DNA from: Leptospira fluminis
Lineage (GTDB): Bacteria > Spirochaetota > Leptospiria > Leptospirales > Leptospiraceae
DNA length: 64,000 nucleotides
Direction of reading: 5' to 3'
NCBI RefSeq assembly: GCF_004771275.1
Contig: NZ_RQEV01000017.1
Span: 62,001-126,000, forward strand
A program made the translations under genes and the position numbers. This document shows, piece after piece, positions 39,564-48,849 of this stretch (within the stretch, counting starts at the first letter, position 1; every line of letters starts with the position of its first letter). The notes under the pieces are model-generated. The model worked only from the letters and a program-made list of their open reading frames with translations. It was not told where the DNA came from and made no database searches.

Positions 39564-40613
39564 TCAATTTTTTCGGTGCAATTCGAATACTTTCGGACGA
39601 ATCCGAGATTTCGAAAAATGTCGATTCGAGGCCGATTTCCCTTTTCTCAGCTTTCTTTGTTCTGCTTCAGGAAGCGAGTGAATCTCCTTGCATTCTTCAG
39701 AACAACAATGATCGAACTTTTCCGCGCAGCTTTCGCACTGGATAAACAAAACATGACAGGCGGGATTGGCGCAATTGATGTGATGCGCGGAGGAGTTCCC
39801 GCACTGGTGACACTCGCTGAGGATTTCCTGCCCGATCGTTTCCTGGAGCCTGCCGTCAAAGACGAAATTTTTACCTTTGAATCTGGAAGGTAGACCTTTT
39901 CGTCGGATTTCGGCAGCGTATTCGATGATTCCTCCGTGCAATTGGTACACTTTCCGAAAGCCGTGATGCCGGAGATAAGCGGACGCCTTTTCGCAACGAA
40001 TTCCTCCGGTACAATACATTAAGATTTCCTTATCCTTTTGGTCCTTCAGTAGATCCAAAATCATAGGAAGTTCCTCTCGAAACGTATCCGCCTGCGGAAG
40101 TAAGGCCCCTTCGAAATGGCCGATCTCGGATTCATAATGGTTTCGTACGTCCACGACGAGCGCATCGGAAGATTCCAGTTTGCGGTTGAATTCCTCCGCG
40201 GATAAATGAACTCCCACATCGGTAACGTCGAAACTTCCGTCGTCCAAACCGTCAGCGACGATTTTTTCCCGTACTTTGATCTCCAATTTCAAAAAAGAAC
40301 GACCGTCGTCCTCTACCGCGATTTTAAACGGTATCTCCTTGAATTCGGTCGTGCCATCCAAGTATTCGCGTAAAGCGGCGAAATTCGGCTCGGGAACGGA
40401 GAGTTGAGCGTTGATTCCTTCCCTCGCGATATAAATGCGTCCCAATACTCCGAGATCTTCCCAATCGGAATACAAGCGATCCCGCATCGTTTTCGGATCG
40501 GAAATGATAACATACCTGTAAAAGGAAAGAGTGCGTCTCGAAACGGACTCGCTTTCCAACTTTTGTCGTAGGATCTCCTTACTGTATATGTTATGCAACG
40601 GTTTCTTTGTCAT
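39564..40613 (-). CDS. trhO: tRNA uridine(34) 5-hydroxylase TrhO (rhodanese-like)
   Basis: TrhO hydroxylates the wobble uridine of several tRNAs. From the ATG at 40613 the protein is 349 residues with [25 protein letters not shown] and a rhodanese domain ([31 protein letters not shown]). The C-terminal cysteine-rich tail ([14 protein letters not shown], then [10 protein letters not shown]) matches the Escherichia coli YceA layout. A longer reading to 40712 adds an unlikely head. It is monocistronic by position and overlaps nothing important. Confidence 0.94.
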   Translation of the reverse strand: MTKKPLHNIYSKEILRQKLESESVSRRTLSFYRYVIISDPKTMRDRLYSDWEDLGVLGRIYIAREGINAQLSVPEPNFAALREYLDGTTEFKEIPFKIAVEDDGRSFLKLEIKVREKIVADGLDDGSFDVTDVGVHLSAEEFNRKLESSDALVVDVRNHYESEIGHFEGALLPQADTFREELPMILDLLKDQKDKEILMYCTGGIRCEKASAYLRHHGFRKVYQLHGGIIEYAAEIRRKGLPSRFKGKNFVFDGRLQETIGQEILSECHQCGNSSAHHINCANPACHVLFIQCESCAEKFDHCCSEECKEIHSLPEAEQRKLRKGKSASNRHFSKSRIRPKVFELHRKN

Positions 40614-40890
40614 ATCTTTGGGCGGAACGGTTCCAAAAAATAGGTTTTGTCCCTCCGGCCCGATGGCAAGTCGAAAAAAGAGTTTCCCTTTTCGGAAGAA
40701 CCTGCATCTCATTTTCTATATCATAGATTCCTTCCGGTCGGACGCCCGAAAGTCCGTTGGCGCAGTAAAAACCGGGTACCGGAAAAAAGAAATCCAAGAC
40801 CGGAAATTTGTCCGGGGAATCCTTACAATGGAAAGCCAGTCTCGGGAAATGGATTTCCCGAAATCGCAATGGATCCAGAAAGGAGGATAT

Positions 40891-42252
40891 ATGGAATACT
40901 CGATCACATTATTAGTGGGAATCCTAGTCGGATTCTCTCTGGCGTTTTTCTTGGCAAAGAGATTGTACGGTTCGGAATCCGGAATCTCCGCGTCCGAGCA
41001 CGAAAAATTAAAGATGGAAGTCGCCGTATCGAGGGCCACGGAACAACGATCCAAAGAAAGGACGGTCCAATTGGAATCGGATCTCAAAACCGTTTCCGAA
41101 AAGAACACGCAAGCGATCGGTGCCTGGCAAGCGATGAAAAAGGAATCCGATCTTTTAAAGGAAAGATTGGAGAACCAAAAAAAGGAATTCGAAGAACTGA
41201 CCTCCAAGTTAAAGGAAGAATTCAAAAACCTTGCCAACCAGGCTCTCCTGGATAATTCCCAAAAATTCAATCTCCAAACCCAGGAAAAATTGGGCGACTT
41301 ACTAAAACCCTTAAAGGAAAACATAGAGAGTTTCGGAAAGAAAGTAGAAGTCTCCGCCCAGGAAACGAAGATCAGCACCGCTACTCTGAAGGAGCATATC
41401 TCCTCTTTGACCAAGGCGAACGAAAGCCTTCAAACGGAAGCCAAAAATCTGGCCGAGGCTCTTCGTGGAGACAAAAAAGCCCAAGGAGACTGGGGAGAGG
41501 AAATCCTGGAAGGAATCTTGGAACGAAGCGGACTGAGAGAAGGAGAGGAATTCTTTCGTCAGGCCAGCTTTAAGGACGAGGACGGAGGCAAGCGACCGGA
41601 CGTGATCGTAAGACTACCGGGCAACCGTTGCGTGGTAGTGGATTCCAAAGTCTCCCTAAACGCCTACGTTTCGTTTTACGGAGCGACCGAGGAAACCGAA
41701 AAGGAAATCTATCTGGAACAGCACGCCGGTGCGCTTCGGAAACACGCCAAGGATCTTGCCAGGAAAAACTACCAATATCTGGAAGGCCTGAATTCTCCCG
41801 ATTTCGTACTCATGTTTCTTTATAGCGAACCGGCTCTGTTTTGGGCCCTTCGAAAGGATCCTTCCCTAGCCTTGGAAGCGTACCAACAGAATATACTGAT
41901 CGTCACTCCGTCCTCCCTAATGATTTCCCTTAAAATGGTTTCCAATATCTGGAGATTAGAAGACCAGGACCGGAACGCAAAAGAGATCGCCCGCCAATCC
42001 GGATTGCTTTTGGAAAAACTCGGAAATTTCGTATCGGACCTGGAAAAAGTGGGAGGCGCATTGAGCGTCACGCAAGGACATTATGAAAATGCGATGAAGA
42101 AATTGAAATCCGGAAAAGGAAATATCCTGAAAAAAGCCGGAGAACTCATGGAGTTGGGCGCTAGCGTCTCCAAAGAAGAGACGAAAAAAAAACTTTCAGG
42201 CTTTGCGGACGAGGAAGAAGAGGACGAACCTTCCCTACTTTCGGCGGATTAA
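40891..42252 (+). CDS. rmuC: RmuC family DNA recombination protein
   Basis: The ATG at 40891 has a perfect AGGAGG site 5 bases upstream, although the frame is open far upstream. The 453-residue protein has an N-terminal membrane segment (about 5-24), a long coiled coil (about 40-190) and the RmuC domain (about 200-430). The last includes GDWGEEILEGILERSGL, RPDVIVRLPGNRCVVVDSKVS and LMFLYSEPAL. RmuC is a predicted membrane-tethered nuclease-like factor that limits rearrangements at inverted repeats. The core ends at LSVTQGHYENAMKKL. Confidence 0.93.
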   Translation: MEYSITLLVGILVGFSLAFFLAKRLYGSESGISASEHEKLKMEVAVSRATEQRSKERTVQLESDLKTVSEKNTQAIGAWQAMKKESDLLKERLENQKKEFEELTSKLKEEFKNLANQALLDNSQKFNLQTQEKLGDLLKPLKENIESFGKKVEVSAQETKISTATLKEHISSLTKANESLQTEAKNLAEALRGDKKAQGDWGEEILEGILERSGLREGEEFFRQASFKDEDGGKRPDVIVRLPGNRCVVVDSKVSLNAYVSFYGATEETEKEIYLEQHAGALRKHAKDLARKNYQYLEGLNSPDFVLMFLYSEPALFWALRKDPSLALEAYQQNILIVTPSSLMISLKMVSNIWRLEDQDRNAKEIARQSGLLLEKLGNFVSDLEKVGGALSVTQGHYENAMKKLKSGKGNILKKAGELMELGASVSKEETKKKLSGFADEEEEDEPSLLSAD

Positions 42253-42257
42253 AAGGC

Positions 42258-44366
42258 TCAAATCGGATCGGAATCCGGAAGCCTACCCCCGACCACCGGC
42301 ATTTGTTCCGTACACCTCTTTAGATACAAAAGGGAGGTCTTGTCTCCGGGATACACTCGGAGAGCCTCCCGAAAAGTTTCGCCGGCATCCATAAATCGAC
42401 CGGAAAGAAACGCATCGACACCTTTTTCAAAACCCGTCTTGGAATTCCGAAACGCCTCCTGCTCCGCATCACTCAGATAGTCTCCGATCTCGTAGATAAA
42501 AACCTCTTCTTTCTTTCCTTTGATCGGAATCCGATCTAGTTTTCGACTCAAAAATCGTTCCCTGTTCTTAAGGCTCGAATAGGTATCCTGGCTCAATAGG
42601 ATTCCTGTACCGTAAAATTTGGTCAATACCTCCAATCGCGCCGCCACATGAACCGCCTCGGAAATCACGGTACTATCCATTCTTCCTTCGGCTCCGATCA
42701 GTCCCAAGATCGACGACCCTGTATGGATTCCGATGCCGACCTGAAATGGGCGACGGCCTTCCGCCAGTCTTTGACGGTTGTAGATAAGGATTTCTTTTTG
42801 CATCTGGATCGCCGCGAGCACGGCATCGTCCGGAGTTTCCGAAAACAAGGCCATAATCCCGTCTCCGAAATATTTCTCCACGAAGCCGCGGTTAGTCCGA
42901 ATGACCGGCTCCATCCTGCCAAGATACGTATTCAGAAACTCGAAATTTTCCTTCGCGTTCATGCTTTCGGAAATTTCCGTAAACGATCGGATATCTGAAA
43001 ACAGAATGGTCACTTCCCGTCTTACCTGATCTCCCGGCTTCAACTCCGCTACGCTTTGTTTGTCGAGCAGACCCAGAAACTTACTCGGAACAAAACTGCT
43101 GTACGTGGAATTGATCCGACGCAACTCTTCCGCCAAGGCCTCCTTTTCGCGATACAAATCCCCGTAGCGAAAAGAAAGGACGAAGGTCTCTATCATCACC
43201 AGCACGAACAACCCTAAGGGCAAAAAGGAACGGGTTTTGAGGATTTGATGTGCGGCAAGTACTTCGATCACTCCCGCCGTGGACAGGATCAAATAGCCGA
43301 CCATAAGAGGAATCGCGTACGGTTTCCGTTTCCAAACAGCCAACACAAGAACGTAAACGACCAGAATGATGGATGCGAACATGGACGCCTGGTAATACGG
43401 AATCGCCTTCGATGCCTCCGGAAAAGGCAAGAATGCTCCGACCGAAAAAATCAGACCCAGACCGTAAAAACTTCCCATCCAGATCCGGGGAAAAAGATCG
43501 GGATAAATGCTCCTGAGATAATGAAGACCTAAAGGAAGGGAAAGATAAAACGTGAGATATTCCAATCTCATCGAAGTCAGATAACCGAAGGACGGAAAAT
43601 AAGAGAGTAGAATCTTATCCTCCGTCACCAAAATCCTAACGAATAGAGTGAAACAAAACAACCCGAAAGGTAAAGGAGAAAGGTCCTGTCTTCGGATCAA
43701 AAACAAGCCGACATGATACAGGAAGGTCAAAAAGAAAATGCCTCCCAAAAACCAATCCATGTCCCGGAACCTGGCCACTTCCTCTCTTAATGCGGAGGAT
43801 TCTCCGAACCGGATCCCGTACCAAAGACCGCCGAACCTATGATGAAAATTAGAAATATCTAATGTAACCTGTGCGATCGAAACTCCGGAAGGATCCCATT
43901 CCCCGAACGAACCCCTACTCTCTGGGACGCTGGAGACCGGATCCTTGCCTACGATTCCGGACTTCAAAACCTTGGCCCCGTTAACGTAAAGATCGAACGC
44001 AGTGGCCTGTCCCTTAGAATAAAACGCAAGATTCGGAGCATTCTTCGGAAGAAGGATTCCGAGTTTCATAGTGGCGTAGCCGGAACCCAGCCAAACTCCC
44101 GGAACCGCAAAGAGGGATTTTTTTTCTTCCGCATTTCCGTCGGAAGCCAATCTGTCAGGATAATACTCCCAATCACCTGTCAGATCCAAAAGCGGATGTC
44201 GTTGAAAATCCCAATTCCTAAGATCCAGAATTCCATTCGAGACTTTCGGTCTTTCCTCGGTTTGCCTGGAACAGGAAGAGGCAAAAAGAAGGAACGGTCC
44301 GAGAATGGACAGGAAGAAAAAGAATCGAATCGCCGAAAGGCGACTGAATTCGATGATTCGTTTCAA
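42258..44366 (-). CDS. 7TMR-DISM-type adenylate/guanylate cyclase
   Basis: The protein is about 702 residues. It has a signal segment with a lipobox-like Cys (FASSC), an extracytoplasmic sugar-binding-like DISM region and a seven-helix 7TMR-DISM membrane domain (about 200-400). A class III nucleotide cyclase domain follows (about 440-620), with VTILFSDIRSFTEISESM, a metal aspartate, VEKYFGDGIMALF and VGIGIHTGSSILG. The C-terminal part is a TPR-like helix. The start is uncertain: a TTG at 44366 is preceded by GAGGGG, while a longer TTG reading to 44417 has no clear site. It makes cAMP or cGMP in response to an envelope signal. Confidence 0.88.
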   Translation of the reverse strand: MKRIIEFSRLSAIRFFFFLSILGPFLLFASSCSRQTEERPKVSNGILDLRNWDFQRHPLLDLTGDWEYYPDRLASDGNAEEKKSLFAVPGVWLGSGYATMKLGILLPKNAPNLAFYSKGQATAFDLYVNGAKVLKSGIVGKDPVSSVPESRGSFGEWDPSGVSIAQVTLDISNFHHRFGGLWYGIRFGESSALREEVARFRDMDWFLGGIFFLTFLYHVGLFLIRRQDLSPLPFGLFCFTLFVRILVTEDKILLSYFPSFGYLTSMRLEYLTFYLSLPLGLHYLRSIYPDLFPRIWMGSFYGLGLIFSVGAFLPFPEASKAIPYYQASMFASIILVVYVLVLAVWKRKPYAIPLMVGYLILSTAGVIEVLAAHQILKTRSFLPLGLFVLVMIETFVLSFRYGDLYREKEALAEELRRINSTYSSFVPSKFLGLLDKQSVAELKPGDQVRREVTILFSDIRSFTEISESMNAKENFEFLNTYLGRMEPVIRTNRGFVEKYFGDGIMALFSETPDDAVLAAIQMQKEILIYNRQRLAEGRRPFQVGIGIHTGSSILGLIGAEGRMDSTVISEAVHVAARLEVLTKFYGTGILLSQDTYSSLKNRERFLSRKLDRIPIKGKKEEVFIYEIGDYLSDAEQEAFRNSKTGFEKGVDAFLSGRFMDAGETFREALRVYPGDKTSLLYLKRCTEQMPVVGGRLPDSDPI

Positions 44367-44490
44367 CGTTACGTTCCCCTCAGTGATATAAGCATAATCG
44401 AAAAGGCGGTACGTCAAGAGAATTGTTCCGAGCGAACGGATCTTTCTTTTTTTCCTTTACCAATGCCTCGCGTCTCCAATTCTCTTTCAC

Positions 44491-45450
44491 ATGAAAAAAA
44501 GGATTTCCCTAATTTCTTGTTCTGTTCCGTTCCTCTGTATCTTACTTTTCTCGAACAGCTGCGGAGATCGTTTACGTGGAAAGCCGACTCCCGCCATTCC
44601 GGAAATCGCGGGTTTTTATGTGAGCGATCAATCGCTTATTTGGAGCAAAGAAAATCGCCTTAAAATCCAGACGCTTTGGATCCGGAAAAACGCTAGGGAA
44701 GAATTGGAGTTCGTAAATAAAACCCTCGTTCGATTGCAATTCAGACTGAGCGAAAACAGGGAAGAGATCAAATTGAGATCCGGCAAACTGGTTACGAGCG
44801 GTCACGAATTATTGTTCTTCGAATCCATATTCAAAGAATTGAATAGACTCTATTCGGGAAAAAACACGAGCGATCCGAAACATTGGGACGTAAAATCCTT
44901 CGGTCCTTTCGTCAAAGTCAAGGAAGTCGGGCACATCCTGACGGATGCTTCCGGAAGAAGCGCCGAGATCTCCGCGAACATGAACGTCATCCGGTTTTCT
45001 GACGGGGAATCGTACAGAAGAATAGGTTCCCCTTTGATCGGAAGAATCAACGTTAACACGGGAAAAAGCAGAAAGAGCTTCGACAACGAGACCGCCGGAG
45101 TCCTTTTTTACGAACTTTCTCCGGAAATGTATCCCGGAAAAGAAGGACGAAAGTACGTGCTCGGATTTTTCTCCACCACTGACGATCTTTCCGTGGACAT
45201 GCCGGTGACCGTCGGGAACGTTCCGGGAACCGTAGCGGAAATTTTCGAACACTTGGCGGTGGTAGAGATCCAGCCTAAATCCGGCGCTTCCCCCTCGCCT
45301 TTGGATCCGATCCTCTTGGTCGGATCCGTGGATCAAAAGGCCGCTTCCCAAAAACAAGGCGCGGAAGAATTGATCCGCAGATTAAAACAGGACCCGAACG
45401 TTTCCAAGGAAGAACTGATCCGGGAGTTGGAAAAGATCAAGAACAGATAA
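44491..45450 (+). CDS. Lipoprotein of unknown function
   Basis: The 319-residue protein has a signal peptide with a lipobox at Cys24 (LLFSNSC). It is beta-rich in the middle (VLFYELSPEMYPGKEGRKYVLGFFSTTDDLSVDMPV) and ends in a helical tail (EELIRRLKQDPNVSKEELIRELEKIKNR). A lysine- and glutamate-rich end could contact partners in the periplasm. I do not recognise the family. It is divergent from the cyclase and convergent with the MarR operon. Confidence 0.78.
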   Translation: MKKRISLISCSVPFLCILLFSNSCGDRLRGKPTPAIPEIAGFYVSDQSLIWSKENRLKIQTLWIRKNAREELEFVNKTLVRLQFRLSENREEIKLRSGKLVTSGHELLFFESIFKELNRLYSGKNTSDPKHWDVKSFGPFVKVKEVGHILTDASGRSAEISANMNVIRFSDGESYRRIGSPLIGRINVNTGKSRKSFDNETAGVLFYELSPEMYPGKEGRKYVLGFFSTTDDLSVDMPVTVGNVPGTVAEIFEHLAVVEIQPKSGASPSPLDPILLVGSVDQKAASQKQGAEELIRRLKQDPNVSKEELIRELEKIKNR

Positions 45451-45454
45451 ACGT

Positions 45455-45904
45455 TCAGACGTCGCAAAGGCCTTGCAATCCCTTTAAGAAATCTTTGCGA
45501 CGACTTCCTAAAGGCGCAAAAAAACGTTCGTCAAATGCCTCGACTTCCCGTACGGCAACTTTCAATAAATTTTTCCCTTCCGCGGTAACACGCACCAGCT
45601 TAGCTCTGGTATCCGAATCATGAGCGAACCGGCTTACCATTTTCTTTCCTTCCAGAGTCCGAAGCGCCGTGGAAGTGCTCATCGGATCCGTCTTTGCCTG
45701 GTCGGAGATCCTGATTTGAGTGGTTTCCACCCCCGAACATTCCAACCAATACGTGACCGCCAAAACCACGAACTGCGCATGAGTGAGATCCAGAGGCTCC
45801 AATATTTTTCGGATCTCTCTTTGCCAAAGATTGGAAACCTGCCAAAGCAAAAAGCCGGGGCTATCCTCGGCTTTATCGAATCCAAAAATTTCATCCTTTG
45901 ACAT
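45455..45904 (-). CDS. MarR family transcriptional regulator
   Basis: From the ATG at 45904 the protein is 149 residues with the MarR winged helix-turn-helix. QVSNLWQREIRKILEPLDLTHAQF starts the domain, IRISDQAKTDPMSTSTALRTLEGKKMVSRF is the recognition and wing region, and a dimerisation helix ends it. MarR proteins bind palindromes and often repress their own operon. It overlaps the EVE gene by 14 bases and lies in the same operon as SRPBCC and EVE, whose promoter carries a perfect 27-bp palindrome. That makes self-regulation likely. Confidence 0.88.
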   Translation of the reverse strand: MSKDEIFGFDKAEDSPGFLLWQVSNLWQREIRKILEPLDLTHAQFVVLAVTYWLECSGVETTQIRISDQAKTDPMSTSTALRTLEGKKMVSRFAHDSDTRAKLVRVTAEGKNLLKVAVREVEAFDERFFAPLGSRRKDFLKGLQGLCDV

Positions 45905-46319
45905 CTGCATCCATCCGTTCGGCGATCGTTTCGAAATCCGTCGATCCGATCTCCAGGATTCCGAAACGGAAAGGAAAACCCCAGGATTTTTTATTTCGAA
46001 TAAAATCCAAATCCTGGACAAGAGGAAGAATCTCCGCGTCCTTAGAGGGAAGAAAGGAAACCCTTCTCCGAAACGGAACGAAGTCCGCACTCATAGGAAA
46101 CGAAAACACCTCATCGTCCTGGATCCTGCCGATCGCGGTAAATTTCCGACAAAATTCCTTTTCTCCGAATTTTTCTTTGGAGGAATAAATCAGAACCCAG
46201 TCCCCCTGTTTCATGCGTGCAAGAGGTCCCTTTTTCCCGTGGCAGGCCTGAATGATTCCGTTTTCCTTCCCATTTTGTGCGTGATCCCGAGAGGCCACTA
46301 CGATCCAGTAACGATTCAT
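45891..46319 (-). CDS. EVE-domain protein
   Basis: From the ATG at 46319 the protein is 142 residues beginning MNRYWIVVASRDHAQNG, a classic EVE (PUA-like) start. GDWVLIYSS and a hydrophobic core typical of the fold follow. EVE domains bind modified bases in DNA or RNA, and some act in restriction or RNA modification. The longer reading to 46406 is antisense-like and lacks the fold. It overlaps SRPBCC by 4 bases (ATGA) and MarR by 14 bases, so all three are translationally coupled. Confidence 0.88.
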   Translation of the reverse strand: MNRYWIVVASRDHAQNGKENGIIQACHGKKGPLARMKQGDWVLIYSSKEKFGEKEFCRKFTAIGRIQDDEVFSFPMSADFVPFRRRVSFLPSKDAEILPLVQDLDFIRNKKSWGFPFRFGILEIGSTDFETIAERMDADVKG

Positions 46320-46741
46320 TTCTTGGCCTTCCTTACGAAATCGGCGAACGTGCGGATCTCCATTTCCATGTTCCTCGCCTGCTCTTCCCCGATGATCTTC
46401 TTCCACAAAAAACCCAGAGGTCCCCGAATGCTCAATTCCACTTTCACTTCCGTTCCGCCTTTTACGTCCCGGAAGAAATGTAGAAACTTCATTTTGGCTC
46501 CCGGCAAACTGGTTTCGTCACCGAGGACAAAAGGGGATTCCGCTTCCGTAATCCTCACTTTTACTTTCGGCCCGTCCTTCGGTTTCAGGTCGAATACCGT
46601 TCCAACAACCGCCGGGCCTTCGATCTTGGTCCAAAGTAACCCTTCATCCCATTTGGGCCAATTTGCCACGTCCGCCCTAGCCTTCCAAAGCTCTTCTGCG
46701 GATACCCCGTCCACTTTCGTATCGTATGTAAATTCCCACAT
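46316..46741 (-). CDS. SRPBCC family (START/Bet v1-like) protein
   Basis: The 141-residue protein has the SRPBCC helix-grip pattern: VSAEELWKARADVANWPKWDEG near the start, beta strands, and the long C-terminal helix (EEQARNMEMEIRTFADFVRKAKK). Such proteins bind hydrophobic ligands, lipids or aromatic compounds. A strong GGAGGAG ribosome site precedes its ATG. It is the first gene of the SRPBCC-EVE-MarR operon, so a hydrophobic compound could be the MarR ligand. That is inference. Confidence 0.82.
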   Translation of the reverse strand: MWEFTYDTKVDGVSAEELWKARADVANWPKWDEGLLWTKIEGPAVVGTVFDLKPKDGPKVKVRITEAESPFVLGDETSLPGAKMKFLHFFRDVKGGTEVKVELSIRGPLGFLWKKIIGEEQARNMEMEIRTFADFVRKAKK

Positions 46742-46772
46742 ATTCTCCTCCGTTAATAAGCAAACTTACAAT

Positions 46773-46799
46773 ATAAGTATATATAATATATATACTTAT
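46773..46799. promoter_or_regulatory. Perfect palindrome at the SRPBCC-EVE-MarR promoter (candidate MarR operator)
   Basis: Thirteen-base arms (ATAAGTATATATA and TATATATACTTAT) are perfect inverted repeats around a single central base. The site lies 32 bases upstream of the SRPBCC start codon. It overlaps a minus-strand TTGATA-N16-TATATA promoter-like pair, so a bound dimer would block RNA polymerase. Confidence 0.7.
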
Positions 46800-46845
46800 T
46801 ATCAAGCATTTTACTACCGGAGAATCGATTTTTTTGGTAAAAGAA

Positions 46846-46877
46846 ATAAAAAAGGCGCCCCTTGCGGAAAGCGCCCC
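46846..46877 (-). terminator. Rho-independent terminator after the lipase gene
   Basis: On the minus strand GGCGC pairs with GCGCC, extended by flanking G residues, and is followed by TTTTTTATTT. It lies 26 bases after the lipase stop and upstream of the SRPBCC operon promoter. Confidence 0.75.
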
Positions 46878-46902
46878 ACTGAGATCGGAAACCAGTTTTC
46901 GG

Positions 46903-47823
46903 TTATTGGTTACTTTTTGCGTTGGAAGCCATTTTTAAGAAATAACCGTTCGTATCGTACCATGCTTGGCCCAGATATAAAGCGTTTGTAGCCTCTAAGT
47001 GATCGATTCCTGTAGTGGTAATCGGGTACGAAGGTCCGCCTTTCCAACTTCCCCATTGCTGCGAGGAAGACGGAACCACGCCGTCGTTACTCACACTCTG
47101 TCCATAAAAAGGAGCCCCGATTGCGCAGATCGGATAGATCAATCCCATTGCAGGATGTTGGATCAGATCCGGAATGGTGATCGTGGAACCGAAGGAGTAG
47201 TATTTTACTCCGGCAGCATTCGGAGTGGAATTGTTAAACGCGGTAGCTCCGTCCGTCGTTAAAAGCTTCAAAGCTGCGACCGCGTTTTCGTTGGATTGCC
47301 CATACACGAATCCTACGACCGCATTCAGGACGGTTCCTACATAAGGAAGGGCCCAGCTCGGAATTACCGCCAAAACCACGTTTGCAACCGGACTACCGTA
47401 GTGCGGCGTATTTAATGTGGTCAGAGTCGCGACGTTACCCGAAAATCCGAGGTTGGAAACCAGGTATCTCGCGTCCATACCGCCTTGCGAATGCCCGATG
47501 ATATGTACTTTACCGGTGTAATTCGAAGCCGCCATCGCTGTTTGAATTGCCGTCTTCAATTGGACGGCTCTCTGGGAAGAAGAACCGGTAGCGGTGACGC
47601 TCGGAGTTATAACCGTGGCTCCTTGGGATTGGAGATAAGCCGCATTTCCGCCCCAATAGTCTACGATTCCCGTAGCCTTTCCCCATCCGAACAAGCCATG
47701 AGCCAATACGATGGGATAGCTTCCCGCCAAAGGTTTGCTGGAAGAACCGCCGCCGGACGCTTGGACCGCTCCGGAAATTAACAGAGTCAGTCCGATAATC
47801 CAAATCCTCAACACTCTAGACAT
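46903..47823 (-). CDS. Secreted triacylglycerol lipase (bacterial family I-like)
   Basis: The 306-residue protein has a signal peptide (about 1-23). It has an oxyanion AHGLFGW near 41-47 and the nucleophile Ser112 in IIGHSQGGMD. An aspartate in SNDGVVPSSSQQWG and a histidine in GIDHLEATN complete the triad. The order and the calcium-site-like spacing match Pseudomonas-type secreted lipases. No Lif foldase is encoded nearby. GAGG precedes the ATG. It should hydrolyse lipids or esters at or outside the cell surface and has its own terminator. Confidence 0.93.
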   Translation of the reverse strand: MSRVLRIWIIGLTLLISGAVQASGGGSSSKPLAGSYPIVLAHGLFGWGKATGIVDYWGGNAAYLQSQGATVITPSVTATGSSSQRAVQLKTAIQTAMAASNYTGKVHIIGHSQGGMDARYLVSNLGFSGNVATLTTLNTPHYGSPVANVVLAVIPSWALPYVGTVLNAVVGFVYGQSNENAVAALKLLTTDGATAFNNSTPNAAGVKYYSFGSTITIPDLIQHPAMGLIYPICAIGAPFYGQSVSNDGVVPSSSQQWGSWKGGPSYPITTTGIDHLEATNALYLGQAWYDTNGYFLKMASNAKSNQ

Positions 47824-48223
47824 TTTTTTAACCTCTTCTCTTTACTATTCATCACTATGTGGAAGCTCTCCGTTTCCTCGGCCTGGGTCGATAGAAGGGA
47901 AAAGACTTCCTGATTTATTTTTCAATTGCGAACGATTGTTCGAAAACAATCTAAACTTCATTTCATACGTTTGTTATAAATAAATCCCCTTTGAACCAAA
48001 TCTTACCGAACACTGCTCGGCAAGAAGACGTTATTGATTGCAATACCATTCCTGTTCTAAAAGGTCAAGGAAAGATTGTTAGAATGTAGAAAGAAAATGG
48101 ACAAAAATTTCTTTATATATCAATCGATCGTTATACTTCCCTGAGGGAAAAGCCTCGAGAGTACGATCTAGTTTCCGTTTTTCTAATAGAGGAAAAGGAA
48201 TTTTTTGGGAGAAATGAAACCTT
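47824..48223. other. Gene-free AT-rich spacer
   Basis: I see no coding sequence in these 400 bases between the lipase start and the DUF2059 stop. It holds the ribosome site of the lipase (GAGG near 47832) and a perfect 7-bp hairpin at 47934-47951. Downstream from that I see no clear terminator for the DUF2059 gene. Confidence 0.55.
47934..47951. repeat. Perfect hairpin in the lipase upstream region
   Basis: GATTGTT and AACAATC are perfect 7-bp arms around the tetraloop CGAA. It overlaps an alternative pairing of CGAAC with GTTCG. It lies about 110 bases upstream of the lipase ATG and could be an operator or leader structure. Confidence 0.55.
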
Positions 48224-48697
48224 TTAGATATCTAGACGAGTTTGCTGCTTGGGGTCAGACGGAAGAAGTCCGCGCGCCTTCAACTTCTGGAGGACTTTTT
48301 CGGCGATTTTCTTCCCCCAGATTTCGCCCACCTGCATGGATTCCTGGGTGATCTGGGGATTCTTCTCCAAAAGTTTTTTACCCACCGGCGAATTGTAAAA
48401 TGCGGTGATTTCCCGAATTTCTTCGATCGTGAAATATTTATCGTAAATCGGAACGATCAGTTCGACCATATCCTCGCCGTGGAGCTCTTTCCGGAAATCT
48501 TCCCAGAATTCCTCCGGGATCTGAGGCATCAGTTGTTTGAAACGGGAGATCATCTGGCCGACTACCAAAACGCCCATCTTCTCCGAACCTGAGGAAATCA
48601 AAAGTCGACGGATCTCCTCTTTCTTCATGTCTTCGGAGAATAGGGGAACGGTAATAAAAAGAGAAAAAACGATCCAGGACGACAAATGACGATTCAT
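48224..48697 (-). CDS. DUF2059 domain protein, exported
   Basis: The 157-residue protein has a signal peptide (about 1-21, IVFSLFITVPLFS). A DUF2059 domain follows with EEIRRLLISSGSEKMGVLVVGQMI and the typical YDKYFTIEEIREITAFYNSPVGKKLLEK motif. It is periplasmic by prediction. Function is unknown in the family. It is separated from typA by a terminator region. Confidence 0.9.
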   Translation of the reverse strand: MNRHLSSWIVFSLFITVPLFSEDMKKEEIRRLLISSGSEKMGVLVVGQMISRFKQLMPQIPEEFWEDFRKELHGEDMVELIVPIYDKYFTIEEIREITAFYNSPVGKKLLEKNPQITQESMQVGEIWGKKIAEKVLQKLKARGLLPSDPKQQTRLDI

Positions 48698-48792
48698 GTT
48701 CCTACTCCGACCATCCCCTCAGGATGACCCAAAGCGGAGAGAAAGTAAAGCCGTTTCGTCGGTACCGAAGGAAGAACCGTTTTTTCTAGAGG

Positions 48793-48836
48793 AAAAAAAA
48801 TCCGGAAAATATTCCCGGAACTCCACCGATGGAGTC
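48793..48836 (-). terminator. Terminator region downstream of typA
   Basis: On the minus strand TCCGG and CCGGA form a stem followed by eight T residues (48793-48820). An adjoining perfect 6-bp hairpin (ACTCCA with TGGAGT, 48820-48835) lies between this and the typA stop. Confidence 0.65.
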
Positions 48837-48849
48837 TTTTTTCCGGCGT

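Noticed and set aside
40531..40890. Long upstream extension of RmuC
   Set aside because: It is antisense to trhO at first, and a perfect AGGAGG site marks the ATG at 40891.
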